Positions 7,858-15,028 of a DNA stretch of 15,028 bases are shown here, in pieces (positions within the stretch are counted from its first letter, which is position 1; each line of letters opens with the position of its first letter). The DNA comes from Trichomonas tenax. Lineage: Eukaryota > Parabasalia > Trichomonadida > Trichomonadidae. The stretch is from the NCBI GenBank assembly GCA_023091735.1, contig JALKBU010001195.1, positions 1 to 15,028 of the forward strand, in the 5' to 3' direction. The position numbers and the translations under genes were made by a program. The notes beneath the pieces were generated by a model. It was not told where the DNA came from. It did no database searches and saw only the letters and a program-made list of their open reading frames with translations.

Positions 7858-8740
7858 ATGCTTTCATTCAATCTAGAAAATCCAGCAAGTGGCACTATTA
7901 ATGTTGCTGAACTGGTCGTAAATAGATTCAAAATTTACACATTGAACTATCCCTACTCAAGCAATATAACTTGCACTCCATACACAACGACTCTGCAGGC
8001 TGGGAAATACAAATTTGAAGTAATTGGAACAGGAGGTGGATATGGGCATTCATCATCAAATCCAGGTGGAAATGGAGGAAAGAGTGTTGGTTTTCATGAA
8101 GCTCAATCATCTGCCACTGCATATTTTTATATAGGTGGTAGGGGATAAGATGGGTTCACATATAATAATCAGGCTGTTTACCCTCCTGGAGGCTATAATG
8201 TAGGTGGGAATGGGGTATGATAATTATTATAGTACATATAGAGGAGGTGGTGGAAGTTCTGATATTCGAATCTCATTTAACAGTATTTCCAAAAGAGCTA
8301 TTGTAGCTGGTGGGGGTGGAAGTGGTTGTAAGTCTGTTAACTCAGCTGGGAATGCTGGTAGAAATGAAGGAATACCAGGAACTATGTATTCATCTTCATA
8401 TACAAATGCTGGTGGTGCAGGAACACAAAATGGTGGTGGCTTTGCCTATACTTCAAGAGGTGCAACTGCTGGACAGCTGTTTTATGGATGCCAAGGAAGC
8501 ACTAATGCCAGAGCATATGGAGGGGGAGGTGGTGGTGGCTATTATGGTAGTGGGGGTGGTTCATCAACTGCTGATCATAGAGGTGGTTATTGTGCCACTT
8601 GTGGTGGTGGAAGTGGTTATATTGGAGGTGTGCAAAGCTCATCACAGTATGGAGTCACTGCATCAACATCAACGTTCACAAACACTGGACATGGTCAAAT
8701 TAAGATAACAATTTTTGAAGCCAAAAGTGAAAAAAATTGA
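7858..8740 (+). pseudogene. glycine-rich (ALK/LTK-like) protein, broken
   Basis: Frame 1 encodes a unit with YPYSSNITCTPYTTTLQAGK, YKFEVIGTGGG, GGNGGKSVGF and FYIGGRG, typical of the Gly_rich family that is abundant in trichomonads. A TAA at 8146-8148 interrupts it. Open reading then resumes in the same frame (DGFTYNNQAVYPPGGYN) up to about 8215, where the family pattern shifts to frame 2 (YDNYYSTYRGGGG, RAIVAGGGGSG, several GGGG runs, GGSGYIGG, final GQIKITIF) and stops at 8740. The shift lies in a GGGG run and needs one extra base. The whole would be about 293 residues. Two independent lesions make a pseudogene likely, though a read error in the G-run cannot be excluded. No signal peptide or membrane segment is seen. 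Confidence 0.8.
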
Positions 8741-9436
8741 TTGTGTTTGTTCTAAAGATCCTAACGTATATTCATTTTCATTATCAAGTGTTCAGGTTTT
8801 GATGGCCTTTATTAAGCCATTGACATAATAATTATCTTTTGTTTTTGTTTGGATATTCTATTAATTTATTTATGATATTTCATTTTCGATAATTGATACA
8901 TAAACAAATAGCTATTAAATAGGTTTAATACTTTGCTGAAGATGATTTAATAGAATAGAATTATAAATAGACATCAAAGATAAGTAAATAATTGGCATCA
9001 TTTAAATTTTTGCATATAATCAGTGCTTCAATACAACACTTCAATACATAAATCCATATATTTGGTGATTTTATGATATATTCCTATTCAATCAATAAAA
9101 TTTATTTCGCATTTAATTAATTACTAATTAAGACCTGAAACAAAAGAAAATAGAACAAAAAAGTTGAATGAAGCTTAGCATTTACCTTAATAGCATTCAA
9201 AATCAAGTTATAATTAATGAAAAAGATATTGAAGCAGTTTAAGAAGCCATTCACTCAATAAATATATTTAATTTCTGGACTAAATCATATTTATAACGAA
9301 CTGAACACCCATTTAAGAAAATATAATTAAAATATAAAATATCTTTTATTATTGAATGCTTTTATTTCAAAAATGAAGAAAAAGTAAGCATTTCGTGAAA
9401 AAGGACTTCTGTGTATTTTAAAAATCAATGTATGTT
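8741..9436. other. AT-rich spacer between convergent genes
   Basis: About 700 bp, very AT-rich, with no ORF or recognised RNA. The TAAA that overlaps the ribosomal gene's stop on the minus strand (9436-9439) could be its poly(A) signal, as proposed for trichomonad genes. Confidence 0.5.
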
Positions 9437-9916
9437 TTACCAGTTCTCGCGGAATGGAGCGTTGGTGATTGTCTGGATAAGCTCTGGCTTGACAACATGA
9501 GCCTCGCGTGGCTGAACAGGAAGGCGCTTTGGAAGAGCGATCTTTGTTCCAGCCTTCTTAGCCTCGACGTGGGCCTTGAGGTTAGCCTGGCAGCGAGCGA
9601 TGAAGTCGTTCTTGGACTTGGATGGGAAGACGTGCTCTGTGCGGACGTAGATGCGCTTTGGAACGATGTGGTTGTTGACGCGGCGCTTTACGAGGATGCC
9701 GACAGCGTGTGGAGAGACGTTCCAGACGATACCTGTAGTACCGTGGTAGATGCGGTGTGGCATGCCGGAGTGGAGTGAACCATTGACCTTGATTTCAACG
9801 ATATCACCGATGCGGAATGTGCGGAGGGTGATGGATGGGGCTGGAGCTCCATGCTTGCGGAACTTGCGAGCAAAGAGATAGCGTGTCGCATGGCGAAGAC
9901 CTTCAGAGTGACCCAT
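9437..9916 (-). CDS. RPL21: 60S ribosomal protein eL21 (L21e)
   Basis: A 159-residue protein, the usual length for eukaryotic eL21. Family landmarks: TRYLFARKFRKHG (11-23), the SH3-like core RIGDIVEIKVNGSLHSGMPH (35-54) with YHGTTG (57-62), VSPHAVGILV, the KRIYVRTEH motif (87-95), SK-DF, and QPREAHVV (135-142) near the end. It sits on the surface of the large ribosomal subunit. Coding GC is higher than in the neighbours, as expected for a highly expressed gene. The frame stays open upstream to an ATG at 10150, but those 78 residues are not eL21, lie in repeat-rich AT DNA and precede the initiator. The family N-terminus begins at the ATG of 9914-9916. A trichomonad-type initiator TCACTTTT lies 37 nt before it, and CCTTT is found 5-9 nt before it. 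The stop codon overlaps TAAA. Confidence 0.95.
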   Translation of the reverse strand: MGHSEGLRHATRYLFARKFRKHGAPAPSITLRTFRIGDIVEIKVNGSLHSGMPHRIYHGTTGIVWNVSPHAVGILVKRRVNNHIVPKRIYVRTEHVFPSKSKNDFIARCQANLKAHVEAKKAGTKIALPKRLPVQPREAHVVKPELIQTITNAPFRENW

Positions 9917-9924
9917 TTCGAAAG

Positions 9925-9955
9925 GACGGCCAAAACCGTCTTTTTGCAAAAGTGA
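9925..9955 (-). promoter_or_regulatory. initiator TCACTTTT and leader hairpin of the eL21 gene
   Basis: TCACTTTT (9948-9955, minus strand) fits the initiator consensus with +1 A at 9953. Between it and the ATG lies a perfect 5-bp inverted repeat GACGG/CCGTC (9925-9929 and 9936-9940) with a 6-nt loop, followed by CCTTT. If transcription starts at 9953, the short leader would carry this hairpin. Alternatively CCTTT marks the start site and the hairpin is promoter DNA. Confidence 0.5.
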
Positions 9956-10058
9956 CAATAAAAATTTTAGCATTATCATTTCGCGATTTTTGACATCTAC
10001 TCTTTGCATATTTTCTATATTTTGCCAAAAATCGCAAAAACAAATTCTCATATTTTGG

Positions 10059-10450
10059 CTTTTGACATGTAATGTCAAAAGTGTTGCTACTTCTTGACAC
10101 TTATTTCGTATTTTTATATTGTACACGTTATGTATATTATGCTCTTTCATTTTTATAAAATTATAAATTTTTGTCTTTACATGTCAAAAACATTTTCAAA
10201 TTCTTGACATTCATTTTGTATTTTTAGAATTTGCCTATAATGGCAATATGAAACTTTAATTTTTATAAAAATATAATTTTTTTGTCTTTACATGTCAAAA
10301 TATTTTCATATCTTTGACATAGATTTTCTATATTTTAAAAATACATATGTTGTAATTATAAAATATTGATTATGGTGATATTTTAAATTTTTGCAATTTA
10401 GAACAACAAATTATTAATTATACATGTCAAAATAAACTCTACATGACAAT
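10059..10450. repeat. about 110-bp tandem upstream repeats with ACATGTCA motifs
   Basis: Three copies of a roughly 110-bp unit lie upstream of the eL21 gene. TGTCAAAA occurs at 10073, 10182 and 10293. TTGACA follows at 10094, 10204 and 10314, spaced exactly 110 bp. Each unit has (T)TTTACATGTCAAAA or its relative, then TTGACA(C/T), then a TTTGTATTTTT-like run. A fourth ACATGTCAAAA sits at 10422 with ACATGACA at 10441. The copy nearest the gene contains a perfect 10-bp-arm palindrome CTTTTGACAT/ATGTCAAAAG (10059-10081). A duplicated promoter or enhancer array is my reading. Confidence 0.65.
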
Positions 10451-10592
10451 ATTTAAATTTTTCTCAAGATTTGCACGAAAATGATGATATTTGAACTATT
10501 GTTAAGATATCAGAAGTTGAGTTTATAATCAATGAAATAGTTTATACTCAATTAAGTTGAAATACATATAAAATTAGAACAATTATTAATGA

Positions 10593-12137
10593 TTAGTAAG
10601 GGCGATTGCTCTTATATTTCTGTACCTGAGACTCGAGCTTCTGTATTCTATCGATCTTCTCCTTAAGCTGCTCCTGTAAGTCTTTGTTTTCCTTTTCAAG
10701 CAAATTAATTCTCAGCATTGCTCCATCATCAGCATTCTCCTGGAGCTGCTCTATTGCTTCATCCCTCTCCTTCTTCAGTGCAGCGATCTCATCGTGGTAC
10801 AAGTCAGCTGTCGGACGAGTGCCGTGTACAGTCATTGTTTGCCCAGTGATCATATTCTTCCTCAGTTCGTCAGCGATCTCTGCGCGTCTCTGATCGATCT
10901 CTTTGATCCTGTCGCGTAAGATCTTTGTGTTGTTCGCTGAATCGTACTCGATTTTAAGTCTCTTGTTCTCGTTCTTCAACTGGTTGATCTGAACGTTGAG
11001 TTTCTGGACAGTTGCTTCGATTTCTTCGTTGTATTTTCTTGCTTCATCGTATCTCCTCGCGAGCTCTTTGTAGTCATCTGGTGCTCCCTTTGAGACCTTC
11101 AGCTCAAGCGGAACACGCTCCTTCTTTAGCAATGCTTCAATCATAGATATAAGTTGATGTTTGTTCATTGATTCGAGTTTGTCGATATCGATATCCAATG
11201 AGATTGCTTCAGCCCTGTTCATCATCACAGCCAGATCTTTGTATGCCTGTATCTGTTTGTCCATTTCTTCTCTTTGATAATCTCCATCAACAATAATATC
11301 GGAATTTGAGAGTATTGACAGGAATTGGCTTTCATCAATAAGTTTGTGGGCAAGATCACCTCTGGACACTGATGCGTGTTCAGCGATGCGACGACTGCAT
11401 TGTTGTAAATCAGATTTTAATTGCTGGATTGTTAAGATTTGCTTCGTTGTTGTTTCAGGTTCCTCATATCTGAGTGGATATCTGTTCTTTGATGAGCTCG
11501 AACTCTTAGATGATCGCTTAGATTTTGGTTTGAAATATTCGTTGAAAATCGATGTGAGCATAGTGACAGCTTCAGGAGTTTCCAAATAAGGAGAAGACTT
11601 CTCTATCGTATTCGAAAATGAAGAAATAGCAGCTTTGATTTTCTCGATCAAATTCTCCTTGTTAGGAACTTCAGATCTAATAAATTGCCTCCCAATTGTG
11701 TTCTCCATCTCATCAGAGAACTTATGGGCCAATAATAAATACTGCCTGTTGGTCAAAATTGTGTTGTTATTGATTGCATCTTTAAAAGTATTTAAGTAAC
11801 CCTTGAAATCTTCAACAGATTTTGCATAAATTGACACCAATTTTGTCGGTTGATATTCTTCATTCGAGAAATTTCTTCCGCATTTGCGTATTTGAGATAA
11901 AATATCGAATAATTCGCGAAAAGCGATAAAATTTGGAAGATGTTTGTGTTCCAGTGAGTTCGTAAATCTCTCCCATAACAGTAAAAACGAATTTGCTTGG
12001 TTCTGTGCGTCGTTTGATTTCACAATTTGCTCAAATTTCGCTTGTATTGTGGATAAATCCGCTAAAACATCTTCATCTTCAACAATATCGATTACTTCCT
12101 TGACATAATCTGCAACTTGTTGAATTATTTCACTCAT
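10593..12137 (-). CDS. long coiled-coil protein (unidentified, probably cytoskeletal)
   Basis: A 514-residue protein. Residues 1 to about 200 are mostly helical without a recognised fold. Residues about 203-223 form a basic, serine-rich hinge (KPKSKRSSKSSSSSKNR). Residues about 225-260 and about 290-510 show heptad-rich coiled coil with many E/K/R/Q and leucines (LKNENKRLKIEYD, LLEKENKDLQEQLKEKID), ending KSNRPY. A gap near 425-445 (TGQTMTVHGTRPTADLYH) interrupts the coil. There are no membrane segments or catalytic motifs. Trichomonads have many such proteins in their cytoskeleton, but neither partner nor location can be read here. The ATG at 12137 is 17 nt after a good initiator, and no in-frame ATG lies upstream. 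Confidence 0.85.
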   Translation of the reverse strand: MSEIIQQVADYVKEVIDIVEDEDVLADLSTIQAKFEQIVKSNDAQNQANSFLLLWERFTNSLEHKHLPNFIAFRELFDILSQIRKCGRNFSNEEYQPTKLVSIYAKSVEDFKGYLNTFKDAINNNTILTNRQYLLLAHKFSDEMENTIGRQFIRSEVPNKENLIEKIKAAISSFSNTIEKSSPYLETPEAVTMLTSIFNEYFKPKSKRSSKSSSSSKNRYPLRYEEPETTTKQILTIQQLKSDLQQCSRRIAEHASVSRGDLAHKLIDESQFLSILSNSDIIVDGDYQREEMDKQIQAYKDLAVMMNRAEAISLDIDIDKLESMNKHQLISMIEALLKKERVPLELKVSKGAPDDYKELARRYDEARKYNEEIEATVQKLNVQINQLKNENKRLKIEYDSANNTKILRDRIKEIDQRRAEIADELRKNMITGQTMTVHGTRPTADLYHDEIAALKKERDEAIEQLQENADDGAMLRINLLEKENKDLQEQLKEKIDRIQKLESQVQKYKSNRPY

Positions 12138-12148
12138 TTTGATAAAAA

Positions 12149-12156
12149 AAAAATGA
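12149..12156 (-). promoter_or_regulatory. initiator TCATTTTT of the coiled-coil gene
   Basis: Minus-strand TCATTTTT followed by a T-run matches the trichomonad initiator. The +1 A at 12154 leaves a 17-nt leader. It is the strongest promoter call of the window together with the one at 4209. Confidence 0.55.
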
Positions 12157-12444
12157 AAAACTTACAACAGCAACAAAAATTCAATTTTTAATATCATCTT
12201 TTGATGCTTATCAATTTCCGCATTTCAAAATATGTTTTCTCAATTTTTATTTTGCATTTTCAATCATTTTTATTGTCAAATTCATAATCTAGATCATAGA
12301 ATTATAATACAATAAACAGAGATTGAGTAAAATAAATTTTTTGTTGGCAAAAATTTTTTCAAGCTTTGTTACTTTAAATACAAACTACCTATGTTTAGTA
12401 ATGTTTATATTATAAATCAGAGTCGAATTTTAAAACAAATAATT
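12157..12444. other. AT-rich intergenic region
   Basis: About 290 bp upstream of the coiled-coil gene. No ORF, RNA or repeat is recognised, and no ACATGT motif is present, unlike the regions upstream of the eL21 and TLDc genes. Confidence 0.5.
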
Positions 12445-12738
12445 TTATAAATCTGTTGTTCCATCATTATTGACTTCAGGTGTTTCCTTATTTTTCTCAT
12501 TTGATTTGTCATCTATCTTGAGGTAGTCTCTCGATTGATTCATCTTCTGTAAGAAGAGAATTTGCGATAATTTAGTCGAAGAGTCGTCTGCAGCTTTTCT
12601 GTCTTCTTCTGTTGGTGGAGCAGGATTCCTTGGAATTGCTGATGTCGCTCTCATCGTTCTCTCCTTCTGCATGTGTTGGATTAAGTGGTTCGGTTTTCTG
12701 AGTGACGGCGCTTGTTTACGATCTCTTTCTTGCTTTAA
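12445..12738 (-). pseudogene. out-of-frame continuation of the membrane protein's cytoplasmic tail
   Basis: Open frame of about 97 codons without its own upstream ATG: the first is at 12675, within the stretch. It starts inside the end of the membrane protein gene. It is hydrophilic and looks like natural protein: LKQERDRKQAPSLRKPNH, RATSAIPRNPAPPTEEDR, SQILFLQKMNQSRDYLKIDD, ending NNDGTTDL before TAA. Skipping one base (G at 12739) would join it smoothly to the basic tail of the upstream frame and give about 195 residues. It may be a frameshift mutation, a sequence error or a +1 programmed frameshift. A separate small protein starting at 12675 is less likely. Confidence 0.5.
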
Positions 12739-13033
12739 CTTTTGCAATGATTGCCCTGAACCTCTTTAAGTCTTCTGCACGCTTCCTCTTCCTCATGTAC
12801 ATCACTGAAACAACGAGGAATATTATCAAACAGATAACGAAAATAAAAGAAGCTACAATTATAATGTTGCGTTTTCGTGCTGCTGATATTGAAGAAGCAT
12901 CTTCAGTGATTTCTTCAGGCAACAGTGGATCGACATCGAAATTTTTCGGGTACAAATCCATTGCTCTACAAAACTGTTCAGCTGGTGGACAAACATATCT
13001 AAATGTCTTCTTTCCAACTCTTGTTTCAAACAT
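12716..13033 (-). CDS. single-pass membrane protein with basic cytoplasmic tail
   Basis: 105 residues as read. Residues 1-55 have two cysteines (VCPPAEQFC, 14-22) and an acidic stretch (PLLPEEITEDASS). One strong membrane span follows at 57-80 (IIIVASFIFVICLIIFLVVSV), then a very basic tail (MRKRKRAEDLKRFRA). There is no signal peptide, yet the basic side after the span predicts N-out orientation. This resembles the C-terminal anchor and tail of a larger surface protein, so the gene may be a 5' truncated remnant. An in-frame TGA lies 15 nt before the ATG. The frame ends at a TAA (12716), but a better-looking tail continues in another frame (12445-12738). Confidence 0.6.
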   Translation of the reverse strand: MFETRVGKKTFRYVCPPAEQFCRAMDLYPKNFDVDPLLPEEITEDASSISAARKRNIIIVASFIFVICLIIFLVVSVMYMRKRKRAEDLKRFRAIIAKVKARKRS

Positions 13034-13049
13034 AATTAAGGTTTGACCT

Positions 13050-13085
13050 CATTTCTTACGAATTAAAAAAATAAATTATTTCAAA
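13050..13085. repeat. 36-bp direct repeat, copy 1
   Basis: CATTTCTTACGAATTAAAAA and the following bases recur at 13755-13790 with about four differences, in direct orientation. Copy 2 is the leader and start codon of the nuclease-like gene. Copy 1 lies 51 bp beyond that gene's stop and 17 bp upstream of the membrane protein ATG. Confidence 0.65.
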
Positions 13086-13136
13086 AAAGTAAGAAAAAAA
13101 TATAGGGTCTATCAAAAAATAAATGGGGTAAAATAT

Positions 13137-13757
13137 TCAGCCCTTCCTGATATTGCATTCATGACATAAGAATTGAAGGCTACAGTTATTTTTATGAAAT
13201 TCAACCCAATTATTAGCAAGTTGTGGGTCAATGATGATTTCACTCATTTTAACATTATGATTCACCTTCAATTCTTCAAATCTGAAGCCATTATTGGCTA
13301 AAAACGTTTTTAATAACTCCGAAAATTTAATACGGTCGTGGTCGACGTCATAATCTACACATTCCTTTTTACATAATGGACAACATTTAGGTGTACACGT
13401 CTTTTCTTTAAATTCTTTAATATCATTTCTGATTAAATCCCTGAACCATTTACGTCGTAAATTATTTTCATCGTAACCGTCAATACACTTTTTATAACTA
13501 AATGACTCATCAATTCATGTTAAATTATGATGAAAATATAACTCATTATTTCCAAATTCAGGGTTTCGTCTTATTCCAATATGGCCGTTAGTAAATTCAC
13601 TTGCACGAGGATGATGCATTAACAAGTCTTCAAAAATGTTGATATCGACGTCATCAATAACTACATTATTTCTGATGTAATCGCTAAAGAATGATTTAAC
13701 CTCTTTCTTTGATTTAAAAGTCATGTTACCAAAATTAACTATCATAGATCTCGGCAT
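13137..13757 (-). pseudogene. DUF3223 (DCL-type) + HNH-like zinc nuclease domain protein, interrupted by TGA
   Basis: From the ATG at 13755-13757 the frame encodes 206 residues if one TGA (13515-13517, codon 81) is ignored. Everything downstream stays in the same frame to the TGA at 13137. Residues about 12-105 match the DUF3223/DCL domain: EDLLMHHPRA, GIRRNPEFGNNELYF, SFSYKKCIDGYDENNLRRKW. Residues about 120-206 look like an HNH-type zinc nuclease: CPLCKKEC, VDYDVDHDRIKFSELLKTFL, then LCHECNIRKG. The CxxC pairs and DHD are the expected zinc and catalytic positions. This domain pair occurs in phages, bacteria and large DNA viruses. No initiator is seen at the usual distance. Other genes use TGA as a stop, so readthrough is unlikely. 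Most likely a recently broken gene of a mobile or viral element. Confidence 0.75.
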
Positions 13758-13790
13758 TTCTTACAAATTAAAAAATAAAATTAGTTTAAA
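13755..13790. repeat. 36-bp direct repeat, copy 2
   Basis: CATTTCTTACAAATTAAAAA and the following bases match 13050-13085. The first three bases are the complement of the nuclease-like gene's start codon. Confidence 0.65.
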
Positions 13791-14669
13791 ATTGGGTTAC
13801 AAATAAAACTGACCAAATGAATTCAAAATTTATTTTTCCCCCTTGTTCCTATCTACTTCTGGCTTTAATTTATGACCTACTTTTGAATGCCAGAGCTGAA
13901 CCAAAAAATATATTCACTCCCTTTTTCATCAATTTCACCTCTATTTTTCACGAAGTGCGAATCTTCACTTTTTCATTTTATACATTGTTTTCATCATTTA
14001 TTTTTAATGTCAACGCAAGCTGCTGAGGTTTGAAAGACCGATCGCCACTTGTTTTTTCCCCTTGTTTCTAGCTGGTTTCCTAGCTGGTTCCTAGTTGATT
14101 TTCAACGTGAAAGTTGGTCATTTTTGACCCTAAAATCACATTTTCACCCCTTTTTTCATCGAATTACACGTTTATATATTATATATTCCTGGTTCCTAGT
14201 AACCTAGGATATGATATTTATATAATATATAAATAATGTTTAGCTTTTTCAGGTCAATATATTCTAAAAATAAGTTAGTAATGAGATGTTCGCATCCCTC
14301 GTAGCTTCGCCACGAGTTCTGCGAACATCTTTTTATGTAATTACTGAAATCACAAATCATAAAAACAATAATTTATTAATGATATATTTACCGACAGAGT
14401 TAGTTTTACAAGCTAGGGTCCCCCTATATAATTAATAAAATTTTGAATACTAACAACAAAAACAAAATTTATAAATAATTTCCCTAATAAATAATTAATT
14501 CATAACTTAATAAATAACCTTTAAAAATAAAGCCCCTACGCTTACATTTGGGAATTAAAAAATCATAAATTTTGAAAAATTATCGTTAAAAAATAATTAC
14601 TAGATAACCAGGTAATAAAAAAATTAGGGAAAAGAATTTTATGAAGGACTAATGAAATCATTAACGTCA
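13791..14669. other. intergenic region with short CTAG-containing repeats, no supported gene
   Basis: About 880 bp. Between 14067 and 14101 the words CTAGCTGGTTTC, CTAGCTGGTTC and CTAGTTG follow each other, and TGGTTCCTAGTAACCTAGG recurs at 14191-14209. A phenylalanine-rich 69-codon ORF at 13817-14026 (+) has no recognisable domain or coding character. No tRNA or other RNA gene is recognised. Confidence 0.5.
14284..14330. repeat. GC-rich two-stage hairpin
   Basis: AGATGTTCGCA (14284-14294) and TGCGAACATCT (14320-14330) are perfect 11-bp inverted arms. Inside them CTCGT (14298-14302) and ACGAG (14312-14316) form a second stem around a 9-nt loop AGCTTCGCC. A T-run (TTTTT) follows on the plus strand. 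It stands out in very AT-rich DNA. It could be a terminator-like or structured RNA element, or the relic of a mobile element end. Confidence 0.65.
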
Positions 14670-14914
14670 AAAATAATTTATGACAAACTAACTAACTAAG
14701 AAAAGAAAGCGAAAGGATTTGGGGGTAAGGAAATTTTGAAAAATATTTTTAGTGGTTATGAGAGAAATTTATTCAGTTTTTAAAATAATTTATGACAAAC
14801 TAACTAAGAAAAGAAAGCGAAGGGCTTCGCCCACGCCCTAAAGGGCAAGGATTTATGAAGTAAGAAATTTGAAAAATAATTTTAGTGGTTATGAGAGAAA
14901 TTTTATTCAGTTTT
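14670..14914. repeat. tandem duplication, 112 bp and 134 bp units
   Basis: Unit 1 (14670-14781) and unit 2 (14782-14914) both run AAAATAATTTATGACAAAC ... AAGAAAAGAAAGCGA ... TTTTAGTGGTTATGAGAGAA ... TTCAGTTTT. Unit 2 has a GC-rich insert of 27 nt (14821-14847) that folds into two mini hairpins, GGGC/GCCC and GCCC/GGGC. Unit 2 ends at the stop codon of the fibre-like gene, so the duplicated DNA is that gene's 3' flank. Confidence 0.75.
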
Positions 14915-15028
14915 AATAAACCCTATACCACGTGTAAACAGTAATGTATGGAGGCATGTAATCAGTACCTGAACCAGTGTCGGCAGTGTTTCCGTAAACT
15001 GAATGAATGTGACTTCCTGCATGATCAA
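14913..15028 (-). CDS. C-terminus of a phage tail-fibre/collar-like protein (partial)
   Basis: On the minus strand the window edge gives 37 in-frame residues before TAA (14913-14915): DHAGSHIHSVYGNTADTGSG, then TDYMPPYITVYTWYRVY. The pattern H-x-H, a Gly/Asn/Thr turn, then (x)PPYITVxxWxRV at the very end is that of the trimeric tip of phage short tail fibres and related tail-collar proteins. Eukaryotic genomes carry such proteins mainly in acquired or virus-like DNA. The start and most of the gene lie outside the window. GC content exceeds that of the adjacent spacer. Function inferred from this short stretch only: host or surface attachment in the source family. Confidence 0.6.
   Translation of the reverse strand, partial: DHAGSHIHSVYGNTADTGSGTDYMPPYITVYTWYRVY

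Noticed and set aside
8310..8708. 132-residue frame overlapping the glycine-rich gene
   Set aside because: It is the +1 frame of Gly-rich codons (runs of V, E and M) and no family matches.
9917..10150. N-terminal extension of eL21 to the ATG at 10150
   Set aside because: The 78 extra residues have no eL21 similarity, lie in AT-rich tandem-repeat DNA and precede a good initiator. The family N-terminus starts at 9916.
13515..13517. TGA as a sense codon (recoded) in the nuclease-like gene
   Set aside because: TGA serves as the stop of the RanBP3-like gene, the glycine-rich gene and the nuclease gene itself; a broken gene is simpler.
13817..14026. 69-residue plus-strand ORF
   Set aside because: Phenylalanine-rich translation of T-rich DNA, with no domain, no signal peptide pattern and no initiator close to the ATG.

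Overview
The window looks like nuclear DNA from a parabasalid protist such as Trichomonas or Tritrichomonas. It is AT-rich with long AT-rich spacers. The genes have no introns and carry eukaryotic domain types (B-box/TLDc, RanBP1-type domain, ribosomal protein eL21). Several start codons lie 9 to 40 nt downstream of a TCA-Y-T/W initiator-like element, which is typical of trichomonads. The glycine-rich protein family and the ankyrin relics also fit that group. The species cannot be fixed from the sequence alone.

Layout. 1-178 may hold the 3' end of an unidentified ORF. 488-2497 (+) encodes a double B-box, coiled-coil, TLDc protein. 2937-4205 (-) encodes a type II membrane protein with a faint glycosyltransferase-like C-terminus. 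4581-4813 is a near-perfect 95-bp-arm foldback element. 5082-6090 is an unusual composite array: about 20 diverged units of a strict 37-bp tandem repeat interleaved with three or four antisense ankyrin-repeat relics. 6477-7169 (+) encodes a RanBP3/Yrb2-like protein. 7858-8740 (+) is a broken glycine-rich gene. 9437-9916 (-) is ribosomal protein eL21, with a repeat-rich upstream region. 10593-12137 (-) encodes a long coiled-coil protein. 12445-13033 (-) is a single-pass membrane protein whose tail continues in another frame.

The right end is of a different kind. 13137-13757 (-) is a gene with a DUF3223/DCL-type domain and a zinc HNH-like nuclease domain, broken by one in-frame TGA. Its 36-bp leader is repeated just beyond its 3' end. 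Then come about 900 bp with a strong GC-rich hairpin and a 112/134-bp tandem duplication. At the edge is the C-terminus of a protein resembling the trimeric tip of phage tail fibres (14913-15028, -). HNH-DUF3223 and fibre-tip proteins are typical of phages and large DNA viruses, so 13.05-15.03 kb may be the edge of an integrated virus-like or Maverick-type element. That is an inference.

The ordinary genes do not form a pathway. They are independently transcribed units (nuclear export cofactor, ribosome, cytoskeleton, membrane). A CATGTAA/TTACATGTCA-type motif recurs upstream of several of them and may be a shared promoter element.
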